64,000 nt of DNA, taken from assembly GCA_011523685.1 (NCBI GenBank), contig WTGG01000022.1, positions 54,042 through 118,041 on the forward strand, in the 5' to 3' direction. Origin of the DNA: Coxiellaceae bacterium (GTDB taxonomy: Bacteria > Pseudomonadota > Gammaproteobacteria > Coxiellales > Coxiellaceae). The position numbers and the translations under genes are program-made. How positions within the stretch are numbered: position 1 is the stretch's first letter; each line of letters opens with the position of its first letter. Positions 35,004 through 44,396 of this stretch are shown here, piece after piece. The notes below the pieces were generated by a model. That model searched no databases. It saw nothing but the letters and a program-made list of their open reading frames with translations, and had not been told where the DNA came from.

Positions 35004-37187
35004 ATGCAGCCATCAAACTATCATCAAACGCAAACCCAACGCTTTAAACTGACACCTTCGTGCGGACTTGCCTTTTCAGGGCTAGTCTTTTACTTCACCC
35101 ATGTGCTACAACAAGCTCAGGCGCGTGATACAGCCCTCATGAACGACCCCCTTTCCAGTGAGGCCACCCTCACTCATGACCTGACGGATTCTCAAGCACC
35201 CATAGCCGTCGCATCCGTGGATCAGTTAGAGCCTGTTATGATAGAGTCCAACACGTCTCAAGCAGTGACGACCACCCTCGTCAGTGATGATGAAGAAGAC
35301 GATCATGCCATTGAGGCCAGTGGCAAAGATGCCATAGACGTGCCTTCACAAGGTGCCAGCCCACTGTTACTACTGGGTGGGGTTGCTTTAATCGGCGGTG
35401 GGATTGCTGTATTAACCAATGATGACTCTAACTCAACTACCGTTAATGATGACTCTTACTCAACTACCGTTCCAGAGTTCCATCTTGAAGGTATTGCCAC
35501 TTTGGGGCATACACTCTCTGTATCTGGTAAATATGACAGCATTCGATGGATGTTGGGAGAGGACGTTGGGACGATGTCATCTGAAGCCAATGATCATACC
35601 TCAACACCTATAGCTGGCGAAAACACAGAGGAATTATTGTTAACTGAAGAGTATTTTGGCAAACCAATTTATGCTGAAGTGGTTGCAGATGGTAAGACCT
35701 ACACCACCTCACAAACAAATCCAAAAGACTGGATATTTTTACAAGACTTAGCAACGGAAAATCCTGGACTTTATAAAATTCAAGATGAGTGGCAAGCCAA
35801 CAAAAATGATACTGGCAGTCATACCTACCAACTGAGTGACCAAACATGGGGTGGGTATGGTAATAATTGGTCGAGTGATATGGAAACTGATTCTTCGATA
35901 TGGATTGGTAGCAATTATCTATTAGAGATGACTGGTCATTGGAATATGAGTGAAGACTATATGACAGACGTAAATCTCAGTGATGGATTATGGATGCACG
36001 TATCGACAGACAATGGCGCCAGCTGGCTAACTCTTGAAAGTAACAATACGCCCTATACATTTGATAATGGCTCTCAAGCTGCTTGGACAGGAAGTATGGA
36101 TGAGAAAACCATCTCATTTGATTTGAGCTCTTTTGAAGGTCAAAGCATTAAATTAAAGGCTAGCTTTTTATCTGATGGCTGGGATTCTAGCGAAGGAAAA
36201 GATGAGTATTTTTACGTCGAACTTAGCGACTTTACAATAAAAGATTCAACTAACAATATAATCTGGAAAGACAACTCTGATAACTCTGCTTTTGAAATCT
36301 TAACCCAACAAGAATTAGACTATGGCGTTCAGCAATGGGAAGACGGGCTGTTAAAAAGCTTTGCACTGACATACTCAGGAATTTCTGAAGTACCTACTTC
36401 AATAGGCTCTCTTGGATCACTTGAAACACTCATTTTAAATGATAATAATCTCACTAAATTTCCAGAACCAATCATCGAACTTACAGACTTAAAAAAACTC
36501 TCGATTAAATATAACGATGTATTATCTGGTGAACTACCCGACTTATCCACACTACAAAAACTTGAAATATTGGAGTTAGATGGAAATAAATTCACGGGAG
36601 ACATACCCGAGACACTATTTGAACTCACCAATTTGACACATTTAGACTTAGATAATAATGAGTTAACTGGCGAGATACCTGGAAGTATTAAAAATCTTAC
36701 AGAGCTAATTGAGTTAGACTTGGATTCAAACCAATTGACTGGCGGGATACCTATAAGTATTGCAAATCTTACAAAGCTAATTGACTTAGAATTGGATTCA
36801 AACCAATTGACTGGCAGCATTCCATCAGAAATTGGTGATTTAATTAAACTTAATAGTTTAGATCTCAGTAAAAATCAACTATCTGGACCTATCCCAAACT
36901 CACTCACGAATCTCAACAATCTTGAATATCTCAGCTTATGGGGAAATGATCTATCTGGAGAAATACCTGGAGAAATCGAGAGCCTTACTGCACTTGAGAG
37001 ATTTTATATACAGGATAATAACCTAAGCGGGGAGGTTCCATTAAGTTTATTACAATTAGCGCCTGACAATTACGGAGCCTTAGAAAGTTTGCGGGCTTAT
37101 AACAACCCTGATTTAGTGTGGGTGGTGGACGGTTTAAATATTGTTACTGAATTACAAGATCTAGGTGTTAATGATTTGTGGATTTAA
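35004..37187 (+). CDS. Exported surface protein with plant-type leucine-rich repeats
   Basis: Unnamed 727-residue protein. The N-terminus has a signal-like segment (about 19-40, ending QAQA), an acidic stretch, then a Gly-rich hydrophobic segment (120-137) as in large gammaproteobacterial adhesins, followed by a short DDS-NSTTV tandem repeat. Residues 160-430 look beta-rich ([14 protein letters not shown]). Residues of about 455-720 form some ten LRRs of plant type, with LTGxIP in most units (for example [14 protein letters not shown]). These repeats bind proteins or peptides and are common in secreted host-interaction proteins. AAAGGAG precedes the ATG. The stop codon lies inside the duplicated hpt 3' end. 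Confidence 0.8.
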   Translation: MQPSNYHQTQTQRFKLTPSCGLAFSGLVFYFTHVLQQAQARDTALMNDPLSSEATLTHDLTDSQAPIAVASVDQLEPVMIESNTSQAVTTTLVSDDEEDDHAIEASGKDAIDVPSQGASPLLLLGGVALIGGGIAVLTNDDSNSTTVNDDSYSTTVPEFHLEGIATLGHTLSVSGKYDSIRWMLGEDVGTMSSEANDHTSTPIAGENTEELLLTEEYFGKPIYAEVVADGKTYTTSQTNPKDWIFLQDLATENPGLYKIQDEWQANKNDTGSHTYQLSDQTWGGYGNNWSSDMETDSSIWIGSNYLLEMTGHWNMSEDYMTDVNLSDGLWMHVSTDNGASWLTLESNNTPYTFDNGSQAAWTGSMDEKTISFDLSSFEGQSIKLKASFLSDGWDSSEGKDEYFYVELSDFTIKDSTNNIIWKDNSDNSAFEILTQQELDYGVQQWEDGLLKSFALTYSGISEVPTSIGSLGSLETLILNDNNLTKFPEPIIELTDLKKLSIKYNDVLSGELPDLSTLQKLEILELDGNKFTGDIPETLFELTNLTHLDLDNNELTGEIPGSIKNLTELIELDLDSNQLTGGIPISIANLTKLIDLELDSNQLTGSIPSEIGDLIKLNSLDLSKNQLSGPIPNSLTNLNNLEYLSLWGNDLSGEIPGEIESLTALERFYIQDNNLSGEVPLSLLQLAPDNYGALESLRAYNNPDLVWVVDGLNIVTELQDLGVNDLWI

Positions 37188-37281
37188 CGACTATGCTCAT
37201 CCAAAACAGCATAGATTCCAGGCACATTGCGCAGGTAAGCTTTATAATCCATGCCATAACCAAACACGTAACGATCTTCAA
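37185..37281 (-). pseudogene. Duplicated 3' end of hpt
   Basis: About 100 bases (37180-37281) match the last 32 codons of hpt (37599-37698) at roughly 90% identity, in the same orientation. The rest of the gene is missing. The LRR gene's stop (37185-37187) falls on the same TTTAACG that supplies the hpt stop on the other strand. Confidence 0.9.
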
Positions 37282-37283
37282 CT

Positions 37284-37511
37284 GACCATCACCCGGTCAA
37301 TTATGTCGATTATTTAGCTGGCATAGAGCACTTAAATGCCTCAAACAATCCGTTTATTGGTATTTCCTTAGGTGAAGAAATGCTCGTTCTACTAGAGAAT
37401 TTGGAACATATAGATTTCAGCTCTACCAACATATCGTCGGATCCTGATGTACTGTCAGTCTATCAAGAGGCTATTATTAATGAAGTCTTAAATGGTAATT
37501 TAGGAGTTTAG
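37284..37511 (+). pseudogene. 3' remnant of a second LRR gene
   Basis: A 75-codon open stretch without start codon, ending at TAG 37509. It encodes LRR-like text (HLNASNNPFIGISLGEEM and NLEHIDFSSTNIS) and then a helical tail. It sits between the hpt fragment and intact hpt, on the same strand as the LRR gene. It looks like the C-terminal end of an older LRR gene that once abutted hpt. Confidence 0.65.
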
Positions 37512-37562
37512 AGTTGATGAGATTAATCTCGTCGAACGACAAACCTCGATTAGAGAAAGACT

Positions 37563-37590
37563 CGCGCTACCGGATAACCTGGGTAGCGCG
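37563..37590 (-). terminator. 9-bp GC-rich hairpin after hpt
   Basis: CGCGCTACC and GGTAGCGCG enclose a 10-base loop, 13 bases past the hpt stop and also about 50 bases past the LRR remnant. The T-tract is interrupted. Likely a shared terminator. Confidence 0.65.
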
Positions 37591-37602
37591 ATATTATTGG
37601 AT

Positions 37603-38232
37603 TTAACGACTGTGCTCATCTGAAACAGCATAGATTCCAGGGGCATTGCGCAGGTAACCTTTATAGTCCATGCCATAACCAAACACGTAGCGATCCTCCA
37701 CAGCCATACCACAAAAGTCGGCTCGAGCTAGACCTTCTGGTAAACGTGTCCCCTCTTTCTCAACCAGTACTGCCGTGTATATTGATTCAGCTTCTTCAGC
37801 CTCACAATGCTTCACGATACCATCGAGTGTGACACCGCCATCGAGAATATCATCAACAATAATCACAGTCCGTCCTTTTAAGGATGTACTAGGCAGTGCT
37901 TTCCATGTCAACTCATGTCCTACCGTCGTATTGCGATAGCGAGTCGCGTGAATGTAATCAACCTCAAGCGGGAAATCCATACGTGGCAAAAGATTACCTA
38001 AAGCCACCATACCACCAACCACCACGCAGAGAAAAATAGGGTTACTATTACCGAGCTGATAACTAATTTCAGTCGATAAACGATCTAAGGCAGCATCGAC
38101 TTCTGCTTTAGAATACAAACACGTCGATTGTGAAAACACATGACGAATATGCTCAGGCAACATCGTAGGGATAGCTTCTACGCGCTCAGCTAAAGGCGGC
38201 TGTTCATTTGGAGTATGAGTATCAAGCGTCAT
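37603..38232 (-). CDS. hpt: Hypoxanthine-guanine phosphoribosyltransferase
   Basis: Salvages hypoxanthine and guanine to IMP and GMP with PRPP. The 209-residue type I phosphoribosyltransferase has the PRPP-binding loop VVIVDDILDGGVTL (near residues 120-134), an early CVVVGGMVALGNL segment for pyrophosphate, and [15 protein letters not shown] for the base. GAGG lies eight bases before the ATG. It is the third gene of DUF1820-mscS-hpt, 9 bases beyond mscS. The 3' end has been partly copied downstream (37185-37281). Confidence 0.9.
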   Translation of the reverse strand: MTLDTHTPNEQPPLAERVEAIPTMLPEHIRHVFSQSTCLYSKAEVDAALDRLSTEISYQLGNSNPIFLCVVVGGMVALGNLLPRMDFPLEVDYIHATRYRNTTVGHELTWKALPSTSLKGRTVIIVDDILDGGVTLDGIVKHCEAEEAESIYTAVLVEKEGTRLPEGLARADFCGMAVEDRYVFGYGMDYKGYLRNAPGIYAVSDEHSR

Positions 38233-38241
38233 TTTTTTTCC

Positions 38242-39327
38242 TCAGTTAGTAATTGAAACAGGTTCAGGCACATGCAAAGTGGTTGTTGGAAATGCACACT
38301 CAGCACCATGCTCGGTAATAATAGCGATCACTTTCAAAAACACATCTTGTTGGACGCGCTGAAAGATCACCCAATCCGTAGTTTTTGTAAACGTATAAAT
38401 AAAGAAGTTTAACGATGAGGCACCAAACTCATGCAAATTCACCATAAGTGTTTGAGTGGCGTCAATATCAGCATGATTACGTAGCATTGCTTCAATGGAC
38501 TCTAAAATACCAGCGACTTTATTAGCATCATCATAACGCAAACCGACAGTGGCATTAATCCGTCGATGTGTCATGCGAGAGGGGTTTTCTAACAAGATAG
38601 TTGAAAACAAAGAATTAGGTACATACAGTGGCCGACGATCAAAGGTCATGATGCGTGTTAAACGCCATCCAATATGATCAATTGTTCCTTCGATATCACG
38701 ATCAGGCGAGCGCACCCAATCCCCGACAGAAAAAGGCTTATCCCAAAAAATCATCATGCCGCCAAAAAAATTCGCTAAAGTATCCTTTGCTGCAAAACTT
38801 AACGCTAATGCACCAAAACCACCAAATGCCAATAAGGATGTAATCGGCAAGCCAAAGATTTGCATAAAAATTAGGAAAAACACCACCACTACTATGACAC
38901 GTAGCAGCTGTGATACAGCGCGCACACTGGTACGATCACGCTTACGAGAAATATCAATCCTGACCGCTAACATGTAAGTTTCTACTCTTGCAATGTAACG
39001 CATCAAGAACCAGAACAAGGCTAACACCACACCTATTTTCTTAAATAACACTAACCCTGTTGAGACCATCTGCCAATCGTCCAATCGTCCTATAGTCACC
39101 TGACAGGCAATCACAACAAACAAGAAAAGCAGCGTATTTTGTGCTGGAAGATAAAAGGCATCCAGCAAAGTTGAATCCCATGCACGCGATGTTTTTTCTA
39201 AACGCGGCAATAAATGATGTTTAATACGCGACAGCACCAGCCAAATAATAACTGTGCATAATAATAACAAACTAATACTCAATAACCATTGACGATTTAA
39301 TAAATAATCTGGAATGGTAGTCATCAC
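38242..39327 (-). CDS. MscS-family mechanosensitive channel
   Basis: An inner-membrane channel that releases solutes on hypo-osmotic shock. The 361-residue protein has four to five hydrophobic segments in its first 190 residues, then the pore-lining Gly/Ala helix (SLLAFGGFGALALSFAAKD), the FFGGMMIFWDKPFSVGDWV beta domain and the MscS C-terminal alpha-beta domain. The start overlaps the DUF1820 stop by ATGA. Confidence 0.9.
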   Translation of the reverse strand: MMTTIPDYLLNRQWLLSISLLLLCTVIIWLVLSRIKHHLLPRLEKTSRAWDSTLLDAFYLPAQNTLLFLFVVIACQVTIGRLDDWQMVSTGLVLFKKIGVVLALFWFLMRYIARVETYMLAVRIDISRKRDRTSVRAVSQLLRVIVVVVFFLIFMQIFGLPITSLLAFGGFGALALSFAAKDTLANFFGGMMIFWDKPFSVGDWVRSPDRDIEGTIDHIGWRLTRIMTFDRRPLYVPNSLFSTILLENPSRMTHRRINATVGLRYDDANKVAGILESIEAMLRNHADIDATQTLMVNLHEFGASSLNFFIYTFTKTTDWVIFQRVQQDVFLKVIAIITEHGAECAFPTTTLHVPEPVSITN

Positions 39328-39689
39328 TCGCCTCCTGCTGGATGATTTTCAGACACCTCCACCTGGGGTGGCGTCACTGATAAATAACTAACTGTTGTCT
39401 TATCCTCAACTGAAACTAATCCCTGTCGTTGAGCAACTTGACGATCTACTTCATCAATGCGCACAATAGTATGCAAAGGTAGATAGGTTCGTTTTACACC
39501 CTTGAAGGTTTGCTGCAAGCGCTCTTCTTGCGTATCAACCACTAACCCGGAATGTGGCGCAGCAAATAGGAGCTCTTCCACCTCTACAAAACCCATCAAT
39601 GACTCTTCGCAAATATACTTGGCAAATAATTCCTGTGTTTTACCCTCACTCGTAAACACAACACGGTAACACACTGTTGACTGACTCAT
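39324..39689 (-). CDS. DUF1820 family protein
   Basis: A small conserved gammaproteobacterial protein of unknown role, 121 residues, cytosolic. Recognised from YRVVFTSEGKTQELFAKY, GFVEVEELLF and the HTIVRIDEV stretch. It is first in an operon with mscS (4-base overlap) and hpt. The spacing to the DUF924 gene upstream is about 12 bases, so that gene may belong to the same unit. Confidence 0.85.
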   Translation of the reverse strand: MSQSTVCYRVVFTSEGKTQELFAKYICEESLMGFVEVEELLFAAPHSGLVVDTQEERLQQTFKGVKRTYLPLHTIVRIDEVDRQVAQRQGLVSVEDKTTVSYLSVTPPQVEVSENHPAGGE

Positions 39690-39701
39690 AATTGGGGATC
39701 T

Positions 39702-40295
39702 CTATCGCTCTAAGGATTGTAAAAAAGCCAACTCATCAGCGGTGGATGGGCGGCCTAAAATAGGATTTCTCTGGGGAAAACGACCGTAACGCGCAATAAC
39801 ACCATGGTGGTGATGTGCAAATTTCAAAAAACTACCATAAATCATGTGTGTTTCATCAAACGCTAACGAATCAACCAAAGTATATGCGCGTAATGACTGC
39901 TCTTGATGACACAGCTCTTCAGAGTGTAGTAATGGAAAATAGTAAAAGACTCGCTCGATCAAGCTCAACTCATGATCACAATCACGTTCCAAACCATCCA
40001 ATACAATTGAGAGAGCTTGCGCATCGTACTCAAAGGCTTGTGCTGTTCCACGAAATACATGACGCGCAAACTGATCAAAGAGTAAAACCAAAGCTAGTTG
40101 CCCACGAGGGCTATCGCGCCAACTATCATATTCGCCAGCACTTGCTTTGTTCATATCATCCAAAAACTCAGCGCGCATTAAATCATCCACATCAGGATCG
40201 TCACTAAACCAAATACGAGATCGATGCTCGCTAGGTGCGATCGTCTGCTCAACTCGACCAAACCAAAACGTTAAAATCTCTTCGTAACGTGCCAT
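39702..40295 (-). CDS. DUF924 family protein
   Basis: A conserved helical protein (TPR-like fold) of unknown function, 197 residues. Family marks: ILTFWFG at the start, RIWFSDDPDVD, and the block SPRGQLALVLLFDQFARHVFRG. No signal peptide. It ends 12 bases before the DUF1820 start on the same strand. Confidence 0.88.
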   Translation of the reverse strand: MARYEEILTFWFGRVEQTIAPSEHRSRIWFSDDPDVDDLMRAEFLDDMNKASAGEYDSWRDSPRGQLALVLLFDQFARHVFRGTAQAFEYDAQALSIVLDGLERDCDHELSLIERVFYYFPLLHSEELCHQEQSLRAYTLVDSLAFDETHMIYGSFLKFAHHHHGVIARYGRFPQRNPILGRPSTADELAFLQSLER

Positions 40296-40390
40296 TTACA
40301 CTCTCACTGCCGGACTGTTTGAAGGGATACTAACACAGCATGCCGCCCAACTATAGCCATAACGCCCCCTCTCCCTCTTAAACAGCTTCA

Positions 40391-41338
40391 TTAGGGTCTC
40401 GATATGTTGAAAAATTGATCAAAGCATGCATCGCTCCACTGCGGCTGCTCCTCATCACTTATTATTAATTCGTGCGTATCTGGCCATGAGCGCAGCCACG
40501 TTAATTGCCGCTTTGCCAATTGACGTGTAGCAATCACACCTTTTTCACGCAACGTTGCGCGATCATATCGGCCTCCTAGGTAATCCCAGACTTGCTTGTA
40601 ACCCACACAACGCATCGACGGCAAATCTGCATGCATACCTGGACGGTGGTACAATGCCTCAACTTCTTCAATAAGCCCTTGCTGCAACATCGCATCAAAA
40701 CGTTGCTCAATACGTCGATGTAACCATGCCCGCTCTTCAGGCCACAATACTACATTCCTGCATTCTACTGCTGAAGAGGAAACATTCCCATCAGCTAACC
40801 AATCAGTGAGACAACGCCCAGAGACATACCACACCTCTAATGCTCGCTGAATACGCTGGCGGTCATTAGGATGAATTCGCTGGGCTGCAACGGGATCAAG
40901 CCGCATGAGCTCATCATGCAACACAGTTAGACCTTCTTCTGAGATGCGCTGCTCAAGCTCACGGCGAATCACGGCATCAGACTCAGGCAACTGGGCTAAG
41001 CCGTGTTGTAGTCGATGAAAATATTGCATAGTCCCACCCACCAACAGAGGCACATCACCTGAAGCCACCACATCGTTAATGGCTGCTAGTACATCACGGT
41101 AAAAACGCCCAACAGAATATGAGTCAGTAGGCTCACAGAGATTAACTAATCGGTGAGGCGCCTTTTGTAACTCTTCTTGAGTGGGTTTTGCGCTGCCAAT
41201 ATCCATACCACGATAGACCATGGCAGAGTCAACACTGATTATCTGACACGGGTAGTGAGACACCAGATCTAATGCTAATCGGGTCTTACCAGAAGCAGTT
41301 GGCCCCATCAGGCATAATACTTGAGAATGTAGATTCAT
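40391..41338 (-). CDS. miaA: tRNA dimethylallyltransferase MiaA
   Basis: Adds the isopentenyl group to A37 of UNN-decoding tRNAs. The 315-residue length is normal. Walker A GPTASGKT (12-19), DSAMVYRGMDIGSAKP, GGTMQYF, and the RQLAKRQLTWLR block near residue 280 identify it. It is usually next to mutL and hfq in gammaproteobacteria; here mutL is 25 kb away and hfq is not in the window. Confidence 0.96.
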   Translation of the reverse strand: MNLHSQVLCLMGPTASGKTRLALDLVSHYPCQIISVDSAMVYRGMDIGSAKPTQEELQKAPHRLVNLCEPTDSYSVGRFYRDVLAAINDVVASGDVPLLVGGTMQYFHRLQHGLAQLPESDAVIRRELEQRISEEGLTVLHDELMRLDPVAAQRIHPNDRQRIQRALEVWYVSGRCLTDWLADGNVSSSAVECRNVVLWPEERAWLHRRIEQRFDAMLQQGLIEEVEALYHRPGMHADLPSMRCVGYKQVWDYLGGRYDRATLREKGVIATRQLAKRQLTWLRSWPDTHELIISDEEQPQWSDACFDQFFNISRP

Positions 41339-41483
41339 AAATCAACCGAAGTATAACGTGTATAATATTGATAAATAATGACTTTAAGAAAGAAAATAGA
41401 AAATACCTGATGCAGCATTTTCCCTGTACCTTACCCCAAAGTGAGGCTATAATAGCGCACTTATTAACCTAAGGCCATCTAAC

Positions 41484-42239
41484 ATGTCCCTATTTGAAAT
41501 TAAAACCATCATGGCTCTCACCATTTTGCTGCTCACATTAGCCTCTGGCTACCTCCCCTTCCATCGCCACTCAATCACCGGCCAAGCCACTAAAGACTTC
41601 CCTTTTGGCGAAGCCCTAGCATGCGGCGTCTTCCTAGGTGCCGGCCTCATACACATGCTAAGTGATGCTAACAAAGATTTTCTCGATGCAGGCATACAAT
41701 TCCCGATCGCTTTTGTACTCTGTGGCTGCATGTTTTTAGTACTTCTACTACTTGAACACATTGGCACAGAACTCAAACATCACTCCAGCCATTCCAATAA
41801 CTCCATTGCGATTTTATCTGTCACAATGCTTGCCATTCACTCTCTACTTGAAGGCACAGCTGTGGGAATTGGCAGCGACCTCGCTGAAACTCTGATACTT
41901 TTTATTGCTATCATTGCCCACAAATGGGCGGCTAGCTTTGCACTTTCGCTACAGATCAATAAAAGCACACTACCTCTAGTCACAAAAACAGCACTTTTTA
42001 TAATCTTCGCTATCATGACCCCTCTAGGCGTTCTATTTGGCATCTTTATCCATCACTTCACCACCAATCAGATCGCACTCCCTATCTTCAATGCATTGGC
42101 TGCAGGAACCTTCTTGTACATCGGCACACTGCATGGACTGAGTCGTGCTGTACTCGTTGATCGATGCTGCAATCTTAGAGAATTCTCCATGGTGATTGTT
42201 GGCTTTGCCCTGATGGCTATTGTTGCGGTATGGGCGTAG
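41484..42239 (+). CDS. ZIP-family metal transporter
   Basis: Imports zinc or another divalent metal across the inner membrane. The 251-residue protein has eight hydrophobic segments. The metal-binding helix pair is visible as HSLLEGTAVGIG (TM4) and HKWAASFAL (TM5), where the typical HExxEG of TM5 is HKWxxS, as in the ZIP I-like group. The stop is four bases before the bax start, so the two may be co-transcribed. Confidence 0.85.
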   Translation: MSLFEIKTIMALTILLLTLASGYLPFHRHSITGQATKDFPFGEALACGVFLGAGLIHMLSDANKDFLDAGIQFPIAFVLCGCMFLVLLLLEHIGTELKHHSSHSNNSIAILSVTMLAIHSLLEGTAVGIGSDLAETLILFIAIIAHKWAASFALSLQINKSTLPLVTKTALFIIFAIMTPLGVLFGIFIHHFTTNQIALPIFNALAAGTFLYIGTLHGLSRAVLVDRCCNLREFSMVIVGFALMAIVAVWA

Positions 42240-42243
42240 ACAC

Positions 42244-42954
42244 ATGTTATTACGACCGTTCACTAACCAACTAGCACTACTATTCACCCTAGGCTTCTTC
42301 TGCACGACACTATTCGCAAAACCCATCCCACCTCAACACCAAGCCTTTGTAGAGCAGGTGAACCAACTCATCACACAAGCGAATCATCAAATCCAACAAG
42401 ATCGCGAATACCTGTTAGACTCGCAACAAAAAAAACACCTTAATTACTTTGACAAAAAAAAACTAACACGCCTCGCTCAACAGTACAGACTCAACTCATT
42501 CGATAGTTCTAACAGTCAGGATTGGACGGAACTACTCAAACGCGTTGATACCATCCCAAACTCACTGGCACTCGCACAAGCCATTAATGAATCCGCCTGG
42601 GGTACTTCTCGCTTCGCTCGCCAAGGTCATAACCTCTATGGCACGTGGTGCTACCAAAAAGGTTGTGGCATTGTTCCCTTACACGCTAGTAGCAAACAGT
42701 TCTTTGCAGTAAAAGCCTATTCTAACTTCAAAGCCTCTATTGACGATTACTTACTAAACCTCAACAGCAATAAGCACTATCGCTCATTGCGTGAAACACG
42801 CTATCAACTTCACCAACACAACAAACCCATCAGCGGTTACAAGCTCGCAGGATGCTTAGGCAAGTACTCTGCCATCGGACAACAATATATTACTGCTATT
42901 CAATCACTGATCACCACCTACCAACTCAACCAGCTCCCGCCGCCTACCCTATAA
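42244..42954 (+). CDS. bax: Bax-like glucosaminidase
   Basis: A predicted N-acetylglucosaminidase of the FlgJ/GH73 type acting on peptidoglycan. The 236-residue protein has a signal peptide (from MLLRPF to about residue 24). Bax-type motifs include ALAQAINESAWGTSRFARQG, with the catalytic Glu in NES, and NLYGTWC, and YRSLRETR near the end. The Cys pair around WCYQKGCG is conserved in Bax proteins. The ATG at 42244 is preferred over 42220 because the latter overlaps the zip gene without need. Confidence 0.88.
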   Translation: MLLRPFTNQLALLFTLGFFCTTLFAKPIPPQHQAFVEQVNQLITQANHQIQQDREYLLDSQQKKHLNYFDKKKLTRLAQQYRLNSFDSSNSQDWTELLKRVDTIPNSLALAQAINESAWGTSRFARQGHNLYGTWCYQKGCGIVPLHASSKQFFAVKAYSNFKASIDDYLLNLNSNKHYRSLRETRYQLHQHNKPISGYKLAGCLGKYSAIGQQYITAIQSLITTYQLNQLPPPTL

Positions 42955-43021
42955 GACACTTGCAGCCGAGTGATAACGTGGCTAAGATGTCGTCTTTCAA
43001 TTATTGACAGGGAGTCTTCTT

Positions 43022-43684
43022 ATGTACAAATCCATACTCACACTTTCAAGCACGGCCTTATGTGCTATCAGCTGCTTAAGTTTTGCAGGCGGTGATGAAT
43101 TCATGGCACAACCAACGGGTTTTAAGCGTCATGCCTATGCAGAAGTAATGGGCGGGTATGCTGATACTGGATGGAAAAACATTTCAGGATCTGGCGATCC
43201 TCAATATGTCACATTAAATTATACGAAAAATGATAACGGTGGCTTTGTCTGGGGTGGCGATCTAGGCTACCAGATGACATCGTGGTTTGCTATTGAGCTG
43301 GGTGGCTTTAAGCTTCCAACAACTGATATCTCCGTGGTTCCTACTAATGGACCTAGCGCATCAGGCGATATTAAAGGCTCCATAGTTTACCTTGCTGGAA
43401 AACTATCACAGCCTATCAACAACAACATGAGCCTATTCACCAAAGCTGGTGTTAACTATCAAGACACCAACGCCAGTGATGCGCTGAGCTCAGGTTCTGA
43501 CGGCATCAAATCTAACACCTATTTTGGTCCATTTTTTGGAGTGGGTCTAAGCTACACTTTCAAAGCTAACCTATACGCCAAAGTGGAATACGATCGCGCA
43601 TCAGGCCAAGCCAACCACAACGACCAAGAATACGCACCTAACCCCAACATTTTTGTTGCAGGGCTTGGTTATACTTTTGGTTAA
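43022..43684 (+). CDS. Outer-membrane beta-barrel protein
   Basis: A 220-residue protein with a signal peptide (to about ALA-like site near SFAG, residue 21) and alternating beta pattern. Features typical of eight-strand barrels: AEVMGGYADTGW, GGDLGYQMTSWFAIELGGF, FGVGLSYTF and a C-terminal YTFG. It resembles the OmpA-like/OmpW-like barrel families. The start at 43022 has GGGAG eight bases upstream. A strong terminator follows. Confidence 0.82.
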   Translation: MYKSILTLSSTALCAISCLSFAGGDEFMAQPTGFKRHAYAEVMGGYADTGWKNISGSGDPQYVTLNYTKNDNGGFVWGGDLGYQMTSWFAIELGGFKLPTTDISVVPTNGPSASGDIKGSIVYLAGKLSQPINNNMSLFTKAGVNYQDTNASDALSSGSDGIKSNTYFGPFFGVGLSYTFKANLYAKVEYDRASGQANHNDQEYAPNPNIFVAGLGYTFG

Positions 43685-43703
43685 GATCACTAGCCTACCA
43701 TGC

Positions 43704-43733
43704 AAGGCGAAGCTCGTTGCTTCGCCTTTTTTT
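43704..43733 (+). terminator. Rho-independent terminator
   Basis: AAGGCGAAGC-TCGT-TGCTTCGCC hairpin followed by seven T, 20 bases after the barrel gene's stop and just ahead of the convergent thpR stop. Confidence 0.95.
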
Positions 43734-43735
43734 AT

Positions 43736-44296
43736 TTACTCAGGCATCAATTCCCACTGATAACAAACACGATAACGAGCCCCCACTGTTGACCGGGTAG
43801 ATTCATACAAACATACTGATGCACATGCCATTGTTTTTTCATCTAACAACACCTCTTGAAATGCCTCATAGCCCCTTTGATGCAAGCGAGCTAAAGTGAC
43901 GTGCGGCTGATAGACACGATTCTCAACCGGCAGTGATGCTTGTTTTAAAACGACCACCAACGCTTCATGTAAATCAGTGAGCTCATCACAAGGTTGAACC
44001 AAAGACGCTATTACCTTTGGTTGATTTTCTGGGAACCGTGCAATGGCATGAGCTTTTAATTGCAGAGTGTGTATATTCGCCTTCTCAAAAAAAATTATTA
44101 GCTTTGGTATCAAGTTTTCAGCCTGCGCTAAACTCAACTGCCCTAAAAAATGTAAAGTAATATGCCCATCGTCCTGATGGGTCCAGCGCTTAACACTACC
44201 GTCCAATAAACTACGCCTAAGACGATCCTGCCAATCTAATAACTGTCTTGCAGATATCGTTAAACCTATAAAGTAACGACGTGGTTCACTCAACAT
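43736..44296 (-). CDS. thpR: RNA 2',3'-cyclic phosphodiesterase ThpR
   Basis: Opens 2',3'-cyclic phosphate RNA ends; 2H phosphoesterase (LigT) family. The two catalytic HxTx motifs are HITLHFLG (His45) and HVTLARL (near residue 132). The 186-residue size fits. The ATG at 44296 has AGGTG seven bases upstream; the TTG opening the frame at 44311 lacks one. Confidence 0.93.
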   Translation of the reverse strand: MLSEPRRYFIGLTISARQLLDWQDRLRRSLLDGSVKRWTHQDDGHITLHFLGQLSLAQAENLIPKLIIFFEKANIHTLQLKAHAIARFPENQPKVIASLVQPCDELTDLHEALVVVLKQASLPVENRVYQPHVTLARLHQRGYEAFQEVLLDEKTMACASVCLYESTRSTVGARYRVCYQWELMPE

Positions 44297-44396
44297 AACA
44301 TTGCACCTCAATTCATAATGACACCCATTTTACCGCATTAATTGTAGTGTGAAATAAGACTATTGACACCCCAATAGGGCAATGAAATGATAGGGC

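Noticed and set aside
36329-36820. 163-residue minus-strand ORF within the LRR gene
   Set aside because: It is an antisense shadow created by the regular LRR codons; no independent support.
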